This document shows positions 27,601 through 35,840 of a DNA stretch of 64,000 bases, one piece after another. Under the pieces are notes generated by a model. That model was not told the DNA's origin. It saw only the letters and a list, made by a program, of their open reading frames with translations, and did no database searches. Position 1 is the stretch's first letter, and every line of letters starts with the position of its first letter. The DNA is from Leptolyngbya sp. FACHB-321. Lineage in GTDB: Bacteria > Cyanobacteriota > Cyanobacteriia > Leptolyngbyales > Leptolyngbyaceae. The position numbers and the translations under genes are program-made. The DNA is taken from the NCBI RefSeq assembly GCF_014695975.1, contig NZ_JACJPI010000029.1, positions 1-64,000 of the forward strand, written 5' to 3'.

Positions 27601-29734
27601 GTGTGGTGTTGTTGACGAACTCAGACACCCGGTTCCCACTGTAGTAAAGGGTAACAGCCTGACCATGAGCCAGCCCAGGGACATACACCTCATTGGGTTT
27701 AAGGCGCTCGAACGGCTGCGCTTTGACCTTCTGTAGCTCCAGTTCTGGTATAAGAGCAACGGTGTCCCCGTCAAAGTCAATAAGTTGGGCTTTGGCTGTA
27801 GCAGGGTTCAGGTACGTGACCCCGTTTTGGCGAAACGCTTCCCGGTCTTGTTCGCGAATGACGTCGAGGTTGTTAGTCAACACAGTAAACGCGCTGACAT
27901 TAGACACTGGAGAGCGGTAGATCGCTACTTTGGCACCATGCGGCATACCGCTAAAGCAAACTTCGTCTTCCTGTAGCAGGGCGTGGGGCTGTGCCAGGGC
28001 AGACGGTACGTTAATGCCGCCCAACGCTAGTTCTCGCCACTCGTTTTGGAGAAAACGGTTGAGTGCGTCAGCGACTTTTTCATGCTCTAGCAGCTGCCCA
28101 TAACCGCCTCTCTGCACCGTACCGAAGGTAGTGGGGTAAGTCGTGTCACTCTCTACTGGACTCACAATTTCGTCTACGGTAAAGCGCTTGATTGACTCTG
28201 CTGCTGGCTCTGCTTCTAGTACGCCGTTAGCTTGTTCGACAAACTCGGTGACTGTCAGCCCTTGAGCAGCGATTGCTTGGAGCTGTGCCCAAGTGGCTTC
28301 CGGTAGAACCGTTTGCAACTCTACTGACTGAAGACTTTCAACCACTGTTGTGGGTCGTGCGTCGGCTTTCAGGACGCGGTAGACCCAGTCCTCCCGTTCG
28401 GGCGCTTCAGTCTCTTCAAAGGCTTGAGCTTCTAAGAGCTCCTTTCGTCGTTCGTATTTGGCACAATACAGGTCGGCAATTAACCGTGGATCACTGACTG
28501 CGGCTTCTAGAACAACGCAGGCTGCTTCAACTTTAGGCTCAATGTCAAGCCGCGTACCCTCTGGTAAGTTGACCAGCACCTGGGCACCGAGCCTCTGTTG
28601 CCGCACCTGAGCTTCCGCCTTCCAGCTCCAGAAGAGGTGGTCAACGGTATGGAGTCCCACTGGTGTAGTTTTGCCGTCCCCTTTAATGGCTGACTTGGGT
28701 ATGATCGCGTCTACTTCTAACTCTTGGCACAGGTTACTGGCGCGACACGTCCCCTTGATCACTCCCTGCCACTCTGGGACACCTGCCCGGAACTGGAAGG
28801 GCGTGTTTTGGGACTGTACCAGGCTGTTGAACTCCTGATTGGCAACAGCTTGCTGAGCTGTTGTGCCACCTAAAAGTGTTACCTGGTAGGTGCCGTCAGT
28901 GGCTGAAGTACCTACTAACGCTTTACCTTTCAGGAGTGCGTCAGGGTTCTCCTGCGTGGTGTAGCGCCACTGGACGATCGCGCTGCCGTCAGGTCGTACT
29001 TTTGTTTGCAGTGTGAGCTGGTCTCCGTACTCAGTATTTGGTAGTAGTTGCTGCTGGAATGCTGCAACGTCCCACAGTTGCTCATGCAAGAGCGGTTTAA
29101 GTTGCGCCTCAATGCCCTCTGCATCCAGGCTTGTGCCGCTAAAACTGAGTGTTTGTGCTACTGCCAATCGACCTTGTAGCGTCTGTAGCGTCTCCTGTGC
29201 CGTTAGTTCCCGCTGCAAAGCCGGTGCAATAAGCCCAAAGGAGTCTCCCAGTGCAGACGCAGCACGAAGTAAGGTTAGCGGATCAACTTGTGTCCCGTCC
29301 TGTTTGAGCAACGGTACGTCACCCCAAACCGCTGTGGTGTCTTTGGGGTCAGCTTCGTCGTCAATGATGAGTACCCGTCGGTTGGCTCTGAGTGTACTGG
29401 CGTTTGCGTCAGACACGGGCAGAGACCCGTAAGCGACGGCGTCAGAAAAGTTCTGTAGGATTTCTTCGTCTACCAGCTGGCACGTCTCTGCGTCGCCAAA
29501 GTAGGCTGTGCGGGCATTGCTGAACAGCAAGTGTAGCCCTTGTTCTTCTCTAAGTCGAATAAGGTCGGCTTCTGTCACCCCATCGTACAGCTTGGCAGTG
29601 TAGAGTTTCAGGTTTGGGTCTTCCAATCGCTCTGCCAGTCCTAGTTTGACCTCTAAGTAGGTATGCTTAACCACTTTAGGCGGTAGATTGAGGGTCTCGT
29701 CAGTCTTTGGATCTAGCTCAAGAAATGACAGCAT
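24665..29734 (-). CDS. Giant single-chain two-barrel RNA polymerase-like protein
   Basis: A protein of 1689 residues. The motif DFDGD at 653-657 (in LIDFDGDTVALIPE) matches the metal-binding DxDGD of the second double-psi beta-barrel of RNA polymerases. R-S-P (Arg607) lies 46 residues upstream, like the R-x-P before the catalytic loop in multi-subunit polymerases and RdRPs. KSAIKG at 347-352 sits where the lysine-bearing first barrel is expected. GVDTPKSA (Asp934, Lys937) resembles the D-x-x-K motif that follows the second barrel in RdRPs. Together these suggest an enzyme copying DNA or RNA from one polypeptide, like YonO or crAss-phage enzymes. The last third is unassigned and ends in an Ala/Pro/Thr-rich linker and helical tail. 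It heads nothing obvious; small genes of unknown function lie upstream on the same strand. The fold itself was not checked. Confidence 0.72.
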   Translation of the reverse strand: MLSFLELDPKTDETLNLPPKVVKHTYLEVKLGLAERLEDPNLKLYTAKLYDGVTEADLIRLREEQGLHLLFSNARTAYFGDAETCQLVDEEILQNFSDAVAYGSLPVSDANASTLRANRRVLIIDDEADPKDTTAVWGDVPLLKQDGTQVDPLTLLRAASALGDSFGLIAPALQRELTAQETLQTLQGRLAVAQTLSFSGTSLDAEGIEAQLKPLLHEQLWDVAAFQQQLLPNTEYGDQLTLQTKVRPDGSAIVQWRYTTQENPDALLKGKALVGTSATDGTYQVTLLGGTTAQQAVANQEFNSLVQSQNTPFQFRAGVPEWQGVIKGTCRASNLCQELEVDAIIPKSAIKGDGKTTPVGLHTVDHLFWSWKAEAQVRQQRLGAQVLVNLPEGTRLDIEPKVEAACVVLEAAVSDPRLIADLYCAKYERRKELLEAQAFEETEAPEREDWVYRVLKADARPTTVVESLQSVELQTVLPEATWAQLQAIAAQGLTVTEFVEQANGVLEAEPAAESIKRFTVDEIVSPVESDTTYPTTFGTVQRGGYGQLLEHEKVADALNRFLQNEWRELALGGINVPSALAQPHALLQEDEVCFSGMPHGAKVAIYRSPVSNVSAFTVLTNNLDVIREQDREAFRQNGVTYLNPATAKAQLIDFDGDTVALIPELELQKVKAQPFERLKPNEVYVPGLAHGQAVTLYYSGNRVSEFVNNTTLAELPEPNTERDRLNQVYVHPDAGIDPEQPLQLGYYDGLHGFKALHTEITQLNLPEHRPVQTEKEKKIPRNAYDPSLAKLSPEDQAMAARFTTKESAALDAADNPTGLIANVGMRLEALRTELKALSNDQKAAYLSEAKTGISKLYKRVSDPQSQNPLVAPQPTKDGYDFVAELQDLAQGATAPTAANPVERLEQVNAQLAKVERFLFQVEGLNAINLQRGVDTPKSARTVNQDWLEFSRAAVYKDVAWVNHRKDKNVYLTQRQKFGENTIATPKPLANNTQDAIGRLVALTNKAFSADPLDYQEAKAYDAFLVTSPRSSKDLEAIQTQIQAYKSANARATALEQKAQTEEGPTLQLQTKDGAIHITNLTRFDPEGTSPLWDAVRTGEPLEINVVDNDRTKITQGKAWQTQDTKQGNRGSHDYAVMVSVNGKSLGAVGTLCNISAEKLAEAVLKRANPSVLYQLQKDHAKAPEGLPKAVFARLKHETGSLTERQPETVQGQFTHAGDKTEAKALRQAANAARQEWAATVPPEDREYWARLAWSNQGQGFALAAFPDVVSRQAETFQFTQATVIGLQYEDWEGVDWTQEPTLRIAIGTEPVNPDVSGKAQDPHYGKMILQAQTDDGWKLVGTLSSSMGKGNQKDFQYPVGLLAKGTLETQTDTLIATTESGLSLTVKPVDGSPLKPTEEAERHDIRLISEGYGSKAIGYIASWDGEKLGKLDKESYTLVTEQEKQYGKIFNQNRRSSVSVVPGVTKTATLVLKPETVQVPEVWSKHNVDSWLRTLRQIGAEVGQVTSEPGVNKNVLTKVTAVVETTRSQPHVDQVSFSSTKAAATTETQTAKPAKVLPTPSRLRGSEPTTTAVAASAAPTVQQALKPLEAQYKEAQARIGEVFDAAGCTPTPEQVDQAIATSIYRETPDLAEATKRLQVLTKSPVTQRLFQEQGFEAATAYVTEVTVNAYQRVQATKTKAVERNGNGRY

Positions 29735-29853
29735 GGAGAGGCCTTGTAAGAAGTTGAGTGAAGGAGCGAGAGCAGGGCTTAACCTGCTGTGGTGCAGCTG
29801 TAGAGGGAGCGAGGGTGGGGTGCGGGTGCGGGAGTAAAGTCTTCAGGCAACGG

Positions 29854-30297
29854 CTACTCTTCGTCGTCAAAAGGAAAAGGGTAAATTTGACCAGACGCAA
29901 CCTCTTGTAGGAAAACCCTTTGGGCTTCCGAACACCGTTTGTCCAGGTAGACATACTTGGCTGCTGGGTGTGGTATCGCACTTTTCCAAGCACTAAGCGG
30001 TAGACCTTGGTCATACATGGTTTTGACGAAGGCAAAGTTGCTTTTCCACATGGCAGCGTCCCTCACTTCAAAAGGGGTGCGGGGTTCCTGGCGCATCAGT
30101 GGCGGTTTGAAGTTGGCGTTGAGTTCTAGCCACTCGTGGTATTTATAGACTAAGAGCCATGCCCACTCGTCTTCATGCAGTTGGTCTAGCGGCGGCTCGA
30201 CAATTTGTCTGGGTTCAATGTCTCTTTCTATGGGTTCGCCCACCCAAACCCAATCGCCCTGGTGAAGCTCTTCTGTGCCAGTTTCTGCGGGTTTCAT
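29854..30297 (-). CDS. Unknown protein next to the polymerase-like gene
   Basis: A protein of 147 residues, acidic, rich in Trp and Pro, with no membrane segment and no family I recognise. It ends in an acidic tail (FDDEE). The 119-base gap to the polymerase-like gene carries a C-rich tract on the coding strand. Same strand and proximity suggest a shared transcript with that gene; a role as an accessory factor is only a guess. Confidence 0.55.
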   Translation of the reverse strand: MKPAETGTEELHQGDWVWVGEPIERDIEPRQIVEPPLDQLHEDEWAWLLVYKYHEWLELNANFKPPLMRQEPRTPFEVRDAAMWKSNFAFVKTMYDQGLPLSAWKSAIPHPAAKYVYLDKRCSEAQRVFLQEVASGQIYPFPFDDEE

Positions 30298-30477
30298 GTG
30301 TCAATATTTACGAGAAGACTGCTATACCAGTCTCTCAAGAACGATTTATGCCGTTCTCCGTAAATGTCTCTAAGTCTCCAAGCCAAACTGTCGCGCGTGT
30401 CCGTAATCCGCGCAAAACGGCTGAAAAACCCATTCCCAAAGCGGCTGCTTCAGGAATGCGGTCAGTCAAAATTTGAG

Positions 30478-31170
30478 TTAGTAGCGGTTGGTACGTCCGG
30501 CTGCTTCGTTCTTCTGACGCAGCGCTTCGTTCGCAGCTGTGATCGCCCCAGGGACAATCGATCCGTTCTCTCCATAGCCTTCGTTGAGGTAGGCGACAGC
30601 GTCAGTCAATTGCTGAGGGGTATACCGCAAGCCGAGGTGACGTGGGAACCCGTTGATGTCGGACTCTCCAATGACTACACCAGTGGCACGGCTGATCTCG
30701 CGCTTGGCAGCGGAAACGCCCATGCCACCGTTTTTGCCCAGGTAAATCGCCAAAGTCAGCGATGTCCGAGAATAGCGTTCGAAGAGTTCTCCAGCGAAGA
30801 ACGTGAACGCTTCAGACAGGAATGCTGAGTTCACTCGCACTTCCCCAGTTTCGTCCCCAAGGAACCCATAGAGCGCATTCATTTCTGCCTCGGGTACTTC
30901 ACTCGGGGGTTGGCGCTTGATGCGGCGCATGACCGGCATGAGTGCGTTGACATACGGTTGCCGTCGATTGCCCGTCCCCGAAATCGTTTCTGGTGCATCG
31001 AGTTCAGGGATCGCAGGCGGATCGACGTGTACTTGTCTGCTGGGCATCGCGGACACGTTTGCTGTTACGTCAGAAAGGTCTGAGTATGCCTCGATCTCCG
31101 GGACGAGGCTGGTTTCGTCACTTTCAGGTGGCTTTGGTCTGCTGGTGCGTCGACTGGAACTACTTGTCAT
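30478..31170 (-). CDS. Unknown soluble protein with disordered N-terminus
   Basis: A protein of 230 residues. The first 75 are Ser/Pro/Glu-rich and probably unfolded; the rest (from NALMPVMRRIKRQ) looks globular and mostly helical, with a Gly-rich turn GKNGGMG. No catalytic motif is seen. An AGGAGA ribosome-binding site lies close before the ATG, and the coding-strand codon usage is regular, so the gene is real. Family unknown. It is the first gene of the group leading to the polymerase-like gene. Confidence 0.65.
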   Translation of the reverse strand: MTSSSSRRTSRPKPPESDETSLVPEIEAYSDLSDVTANVSAMPSRQVHVDPPAIPELDAPETISGTGNRRQPYVNALMPVMRRIKRQPPSEVPEAEMNALYGFLGDETGEVRVNSAFLSEAFTFFAGELFERYSRTSLTLAIYLGKNGGMGVSAAKREISRATGVVIGESDINGFPRHLGLRYTPQQLTDAVAYLNEGYGENGSIVPGAITAANEALRQKNEAAGRTNRY

Positions 31171-31535
31171 AAGGTCTCCTGTGAAATTAGTAGGAAATTC
31201 GGTCTTATGACTCGACAGAGTGAGTATAAAGGGCTTTATGCGTGTGACCTAGTGTAGTCAATAGGTCGGGATGGTTCGGTACTTGTTAGCGACGGCTCAT
31301 CTTACTTAACCACAACCAAGCCAGGGTGCCGATTGTGAAGCGACAGCACCCTTATGCTTTGGCTTCGGTCTCATACCGATGCCCTTGAAATCTTAAAGCT
31401 TGTCTAAACGTCCCGACACCAGTTCGCTTAAGCGCTTTACTGCTTACCTTATCTGACCAACGCGCTCAAGTCCTGTTCCTCATCTACCAGCAGGTGTTTA
31501 ACGCTACGGTTGAGCGACTTTAGAATGTATGTCCT
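31171..31535. other. Intergenic, likely promoter region
   Basis: No gene is seen. On the minus strand it leads into the 230-residue protein with a good ribosome-binding site and contains a TATACT hexamer about 55 bases before the start that could be a -10 box; a matching -35 at normal spacing is not obvious. Confidence 0.4.
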
Positions 31536-31913
31536 TTAGCTAGTTTTGCTCTGAGCAATCGCCCTCGATTGACCAGCCTGCTTGCTGCGAGTGTTTCTAG
31601 TTGTTGCTGAAGTCGCTGTTTGCTTGCTGCTGACTCCAGTCGGTTGATTGAAAGCGATCGTCAGTGAGTCACGGTCACGGTCTGGTGCTAGTTCTGCGGT
31701 CTGCTGCTCTGACTTGACTGAGTTGTGGTTTGTCGCACGTGTAGCGGTGGCGCGGTCTACGGTCAGAGGTTCAACTGCTTTGACGACCGCTGCTGTAAGG
31801 ACGGTGCTAACTTGGGTGACATCGGTTGTGTCGTTAAGGTTGGGAGCAAACATTTTGCTGTACAGACAGTAGAAGCCTACGAACAAAATAAAGCTGAAAA
31901 GAGTGTCTTCCAT
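31536..31913 (-). CDS. Small protein with N-terminal membrane anchor
   Basis: A protein of 125 residues. Residues 5-22 form one membrane segment (LFSFILFVGFYCLYSKMF). The rest is Ser/Thr/Ala/Gln-rich and basic towards the end, probably unfolded. Such a layout fits a small anchor or adaptor. No family recognised. It is on the same strand as its neighbours. Confidence 0.5.
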   Translation of the reverse strand: MEDTLFSFILFVGFYCLYSKMFAPNLNDTTDVTQVSTVLTAAVVKAVEPLTVDRATATRATNHNSVKSEQQTAELAPDRDRDSLTIAFNQPTGVSSKQTATSATTRNTRSKQAGQSRAIAQSKTS

Positions 31914-32238
31914 GGTTCTTCAATGCTGATTGTGGAAAGTTTACTCCAACGCAGCGTCAGCTGTTTGGAGTGTGGTGTGCAAGTTGTTTACGTTCGCTCT
32001 GCCAGTTGTCTACTAGACGATTGTAAAAGCAGAAGAAAGCTATAAACAACCCGATTTCGATGACGATTTCCATACTCACTCTCAGTGTTAAACAGGATTA
32101 GCCTGCACTTCCCCATCCTCGCGTAGCAGATGGGGATTAAGGCGCAGCAATGGAGCGAACGCGTTGCAGTAGCTGAGCTATGAGCAACGGCACCAGCCGA
32201 TGTATGAGCGTTTCGTCGTAGGTTAGTGTGGGGAAGTG
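31914..32238. other. Intergenic, no gene seen
   Basis: About 325 bases between two small minus-strand genes. Open frames here are short and without protein character. An 11-base string shared in inverted orientation with 31218-31228 was noticed; its meaning is unclear. Confidence 0.4.
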
Positions 32239-32472
32239 TCACTGTGGCAGGCAAAAAGACCTGACCTGCTCTGTGGCTTTGCAGAGCGCTTCTGTCGTCA
32301 AGTGTGGGTAAAGCGCGTCCCGCTCAAACCCGTTCAGGCTGAAACGTTCGTACTCTTCCCAGGTAACATTACCTCGCTGAATTAATGCTTGGACTGCCTC
32401 AGAGACTTTTTTAAGCTCTGCTGGCGGTGTTTCAAGTTCCACTGGTGTTGTTTCGATCGGTTGATGGGACAT
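32239..32472 (-). CDS. Small unknown protein
   Basis: A protein of 77 residues, acidic, probably helical (ELKKVSEAVQALIQRGNVTW). No known motif. Regular codon usage and same-strand position within the block support it as a gene, but its size keeps confidence moderate. Confidence 0.45.
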   Translation of the reverse strand: MSHQPIETTPVELETPPAELKKVSEAVQALIQRGNVTWEEYERFSLNGFERDALYPHLTTEALCKATEQVRSFCLPQ

Positions 32473-32634
32473 GCGTCTGCTCTGCTTAAATGCTTACTAA
32501 TGCTGCGTCAGCAGGGAAATGACTCGCTGATCCTTCGCCAAAAAATTGCAAAGCTTCGCAAAAAACTTTCGAGGCGATGTCTGACTGAAAACCATGAAGT
32601 ACTCTACGAGGGTACTCCATGGTCGTTAGGAAGC

Positions 32635-33138
32635 TTAGAAGTGTCGCTCAGGGTCAAAGTCGTCCCCCTCAGTTTGTCCCACTGCCACTGCTGTTTGTGG
32701 GTCTTCAGTCCAAGGCAGGTCAGAGGTTTCCTCTGCCTCTACTTGCCCGCATGGGTGCCGACAAACCGTTGTGGCGTGATCAGCGTTATACCAGTTGTCG
32801 GGCTCTTCCAGGTTAGAAGCAGGCGGTACTACTTGCGGTTCAAAGTCCAACTGTGACAGTTCGAGCGTTGCTGTAACCTTGACCAGGTATTGCCCAGCAG
32901 GCTTATGAGCGAACATTTGCTGCAAGGACTTGCGAAAGTCGGGACTGGTGAGCCTCACTGTGTCGTTGCAGCTAAACCGCTTCCATGCTTCCTCCGCGTC
33001 AGGGTCTGACTCTACTGTAAGGAAGCATGTACTAGTCATGGTCTCGATTGTGGGAAAGTCGTCTGGCAGGTCGTAGTCTTTGCGATCGCTGAATTGTATT
33101 CTGGAGCTGCTTTTGGCTGTCTTGGAGATCTGGCACAT
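32635..33138 (-). CDS. Unknown protein of the minus-strand block
   Basis: A protein of 167 residues, acidic. The middle part (VESDPDAEEAWKRFSCNDTV, then QYLVKVTATLELSQLDF) looks like a small alpha/beta domain. The C-terminal 50 residues are acidic and low in structure. A later start at 33039 (MTSTCF) is possible and would remove a weakly conserved-looking head. Family not recognised. Confidence 0.5.
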   Translation of the reverse strand: MCQISKTAKSSSRIQFSDRKDYDLPDDFPTIETMTSTCFLTVESDPDAEEAWKRFSCNDTVRLTSPDFRKSLQQMFAHKPAGQYLVKVTATLELSQLDFEPQVVPPASNLEEPDNWYNADHATTVCRHPCGQVEAEETSDLPWTEDPQTAVAVGQTEGDDFDPERHF

Positions 33139-33191
33139 TATAGTTTGAAGTGAAGTTTGTCTCCTGGTTCGTCAGAACCAAGAGAGACGTT

Positions 33192-33629
33192 CTACTGAGC
33201 GGAAAGTCTAGGGTTAGTGTGAACGGCTGCTTGCAGTCGTGGGTGCATAATGTTTTGCCAGTCTTTTAGGGTTTTCAAACTCTTCAGGGCTGACAGCATG
33301 TCACCCCATTGATCCGGCTCAATCACGAAGCTGAACTCCGTCATGGTTAGCCAAGCGTCACTCGTTATGCAATCAAAGCCACCGGCTGTTTTACCGTGTA
33401 CTTCAACTGCCCAGCAGTATTCTCTGCCTGCGTCGTCTACATACGATTCTGGGTGGAAGGTAAGCTCAACGCCTTCTTGCTTGTGCAAAAACACCACTTG
33501 TGAGTTGTCTATGCCCTCGAAATGGTCTTGTCTCTCGAAACCAAGCGTTACTAATCGATCGAACTGGGCGCTTTCGTCGTCCGTGAACGTATAAGTCCGG
33601 GTTGCCATTGGGGTTGCTCTGAAGGTCAT
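33192..33629 (-). CDS. Unknown protein of the minus-strand block
   Basis: A protein of 145 residues with alternating hydrophobic strands (VVFLHKQEGVELTFH, YCWAVEVHGKTAG). It looks like a compact beta-rich domain followed by a helical end. No catalytic motif. The Met at 33608 (MATRTYTF) is an equally good start. The 117-base gap upstream contains a clear pyrimidine tract on the coding strand. Confidence 0.5.
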   Translation of the reverse strand: MTFRATPMATRTYTFTDDESAQFDRLVTLGFERQDHFEGIDNSQVVFLHKQEGVELTFHPESYVDDAGREYCWAVEVHGKTAGGFDCITSDAWLTMTEFSFVIEPDQWGDMLSALKSLKTLKDWQNIMHPRLQAAVHTNPRLSAQ

Positions 33630-33746
33630 ACTGCTTGCAGGAGCTTGTGAGAGGGCAGGAAGGAAGGGGTTTGTTTCCTGCCCCTGTCAACGTTTGAAGT
33701 TCAGCCTCAATTGGTAACTCTGGAACCAGCGCTCTGCGAACGACGG

Positions 33747-34229
33747 TCACTCTTTGGCAGCTACCAGGTGCGGGGCAGCAACAAGGAAATGTTCTCGCCA
33801 CGGTAAGTCTCCGTTCCAACGGCTTTCCAGGACATGACGGGCATGCGTTGCGGTAGAAGCTGTTTGTCCGTTCATAGCGTGTATGGTTTGTTCGCATTCA
33901 ACACGACTACCTGTACTCACAACAGCAAGACTCCACCAGTACTGGTTTTTACCGAGCTTCAGTCTGCGGACTCGGTAAATAGCCCATGCTTGGGCGTTCA
34001 GGGTTTGTTCGTATAACGTCAGGGCGATTGTGTTCTTGTCTAGCTCTAGCAGCGATCGCAGCATGTGTCGCTTAAAAAGGGACTGTCGGGGGCTCATTGC
34101 GAGCGCCATGTACTCCATGAGCAACGCTTCAGCACTGGCTTCAGTATCGTCCCAGTGACGCTGGAGCGTTTCTGCCCGGCTGTCTGCCGACACCCCAAAC
34201 GGGACTAATGAGGCAAGCAGAGCGTTCAT
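33747..34229 (-). CDS. Unknown helical protein of the minus-strand block
   Basis: A protein of 160 residues, mostly helical (SAEALLMEYMALAMSPRQ, FKRHMLRSLLELDKN). Codon choice is normal for the region. Its first 89 bases overlap the end of another frame (34141-34488) in a different phase, an overlap longer than usual. Either two genes overlap or one of the two is shortened or shifted. Family not recognised. Confidence 0.5.
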   Translation of the reverse strand: MNALLASLVPFGVSADSRAETLQRHWDDTEASAEALLMEYMALAMSPRQSLFKRHMLRSLLELDKNTIALTLYEQTLNAQAWAIYRVRRLKLGKNQYWWSLAVVSTGSRVECEQTIHAMNGQTASTATHARHVLESRWNGDLPWREHFLVAAPHLVAAKE

Positions 34230-34488
34230 ACGGTTCGCCTGCTACTGTAGACGCTATGCGTTCAGTGTCAGCCCGTCCCAGTCTCCTTTCCACCGGTGGG
34301 AAGCGCGTGACCATATTGGGGTGGTTGCCGCCATATTCTCGTGCTTTATCCAGTCGCTTCAGTTCGTCTGCGTTGTACTGTATGAGCGACACGACTAAGC
34401 GATCGCCAAAGAGTTGTTGCTTGAACGCCTGTAGTACCTCCCCTTTGAACTTAATCGCGCAGACATGACCGTTGGCATACTGGGGCAC
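34141..34488 (-). CDS. Unknown protein with possible lost N-terminus
   Basis: A frame of 115 residues from GTG 34488. The same frame is open further upstream to 34587 and there reads LDYTTEPDLCF, then SIVDHHTQYGG, which looks like real protein and includes a D-H-H triad. No standard start codon exists for this upstream part. The last 30 codons lie over the next gene in another frame and look less protein-like. I suspect a truncated or frameshifted gene, but an unusual start is possible. The D-H-H is too short to assign a phosphoesterase. Confidence 0.35.
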   Translation of the reverse strand: MPQYANGHVCAIKFKGEVLQAFKQQLFGDRLVVSLIQYNADELKRLDKAREYGGNHPNMVTRFPPVERRLGRADTERIASTVAGEPYERSACLISPVWGVGRQPGRNAPASLGRY

Positions 34489-34701
34489 ACCACCGTACTG
34501 CGTGTGGTGATCGACAATGCTGTAATCGCCTTCCGTGAAGCAAAGGTCTGGCTCTGTCGTGTAATCGAGGACAGTAAGCGATCGCCCTCATACGCGATCG
34601 CTTTTTCATGTCCTGTGTCCTGTAGGTCAGTTACAGAGTGTTTTGTAGTACAGCAAATAGTTGAGTAGCTGCATAGTTCATACACTGATGAGAGCCTATA
34701 C

Positions 34702-34899
34702 CTACCCTGACTTCTGACTGCTTCTTAATGCCCAGTACAGTACAGAAATGAGTGCGATTGCCAGCACAACCAACGGCAAGCCTTCAAAGTGTCTCTGGTA
34801 GTATCCAGCGTCACGGGCGATAGCCGTGGTAGTGAAATCTTCCCTAGCAAAAAGCCCAGCTCTAAGACCGGGTGAGACTGACTTAGAGTACCTACCCAA
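34702..34899 (-). CDS. Small single-pass membrane protein
   Basis: A frame of 65 residues with one membrane segment near the C-terminus (LPLVVLAIALISVLYWAL) and a short basic end, giving a tail-anchored shape. Size and lack of family make this a tentative call. It belongs by strand to the block. Confidence 0.35.
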   Translation of the reverse strand: MGRYSKSVSPGLRAGLFAREDFTTTAIARDAGYYQRHFEGLPLVVLAIALISVLYWALRSSQKSG

Positions 34900-35019
34900 T
34901 TATGCTAAGGCTTGCACATTACTTTAACTAATGAGAGCGGTCAGAATCCAAACTCTCGCACTAGGGCTAGGTTCTTCACTTGCTTGCTCAACTTAAAGCG
35001 AAGCCGGAACAGGGTAGTC

Positions 35020-35298
35020 TTAAGACAAATGGTTAAATGTCACCCAAGCATAAGTCAGAACCCCTAAGAGGCTCATGCCCAAGAGCGGTTCTTGTTGCTT
35101 CTGCCATAGGTGACGCAAACCATCACGAAACGAAGCGAAAGCGGCTCGACGCTCTTGACCCAATGCGATCATTAACTCGGTAACTTTGGCATCAACTTCC
35201 TGAAGGGAAAGCTCATGCCGCTGATAAGCGGCTTCCAGCTTGTCTAATTCGCGCCAGTAAGTGTTGGTTGCCTCAAACAGGTTAGGCATCATCGTCAC
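35020..35298 (-). CDS. Small protein with coiled coil and C-terminal membrane segment
   Basis: A protein of 92 residues. Residues about 10-50 look like a helical coiled coil (LDKLEAAYQRHELSLQEVD), and residues about 73-90 form a membrane segment (LLGMSLLGVLTYAWVTF). The layout resembles small tail-anchored accessory proteins. No family recognised. It is the last plausible gene before a 540-base gap. Confidence 0.5.
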   Translation of the reverse strand: MTMMPNLFEATNTYWRELDKLEAAYQRHELSLQEVDAKVTELMIALGQERRAAFASFRDGLRHLWQKQQEPLLGMSLLGVLTYAWVTFNHLS

Positions 35299-35840
35299 CG
35301 ACCCATAAAATAAACTTTTGTAAATATAACTTAACGTATCGCTATAAGGTGTGAGTCGGTCAATGGGTAGAACCTGACGATCGCTCGGTTTGTGAGTCTA
35401 CTGAGAGTGGGGGCGTTCGCTTCACTCCCGATTCAAAGCTCCGTTTAGCAAGCTGCTCGTCGAATTACTTTATTGAGCGGTGTGGCTTCGTGCCAGTCAG
35501 CTCGCGGAGTGTGTTAGGCGCTTCTGGTAGGGTGGCACCAAGTCACTTTTGCTATCTGGGCACCGCGCCGCTGCTCCTAGCCACTATCTGGTGGCGAGCG
35601 CACAGTGCTTGGGCATCGTCGCCATGCCATCCGATTGAACAGGTTGAGGGGGCATGATAGAGAGCGAGCGACAGGATGCTGAAACGCATCAGGCTCATGG
35701 CGGGATCGATTAAGTATCCTAGAACATTGTGAATGACTTAGATCGCACCTAAACTGCTGATGAACCAGTTTGTTCAGTAACCTTTGACACCGAACCGCTC
35801 CCTGTTCGATTGCTAGCTCATTTGCTCATGTGGAGGCAGT
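35299..35840. other. Intergenic, no gene seen
   Basis: About 540 bases without a recognisable gene or repeat. It separates the minus-strand small genes from the plus-strand SAM-hydrolase-like gene and should contain promoters for both sides. A GGAGGC ribosome-binding site lies just before 35841. Confidence 0.45.

Noticed and set aside
29013-29432. Plus-strand frame of 139 residues opposite the giant gene
   Set aside because: Ser/Cys-rich composition is that of the reverse complement of a coding sequence, not of a gene.
30478-31170. ParB or partition protein for the element
   Set aside because: No ParB box, helix-turn-helix or Walker motif is visible in this protein.
34141-34587. DHH phosphoesterase from the D-H-H triad
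   Set aside because: The other motifs of the family are not present and the frame is short, so the triad is probably accidental.
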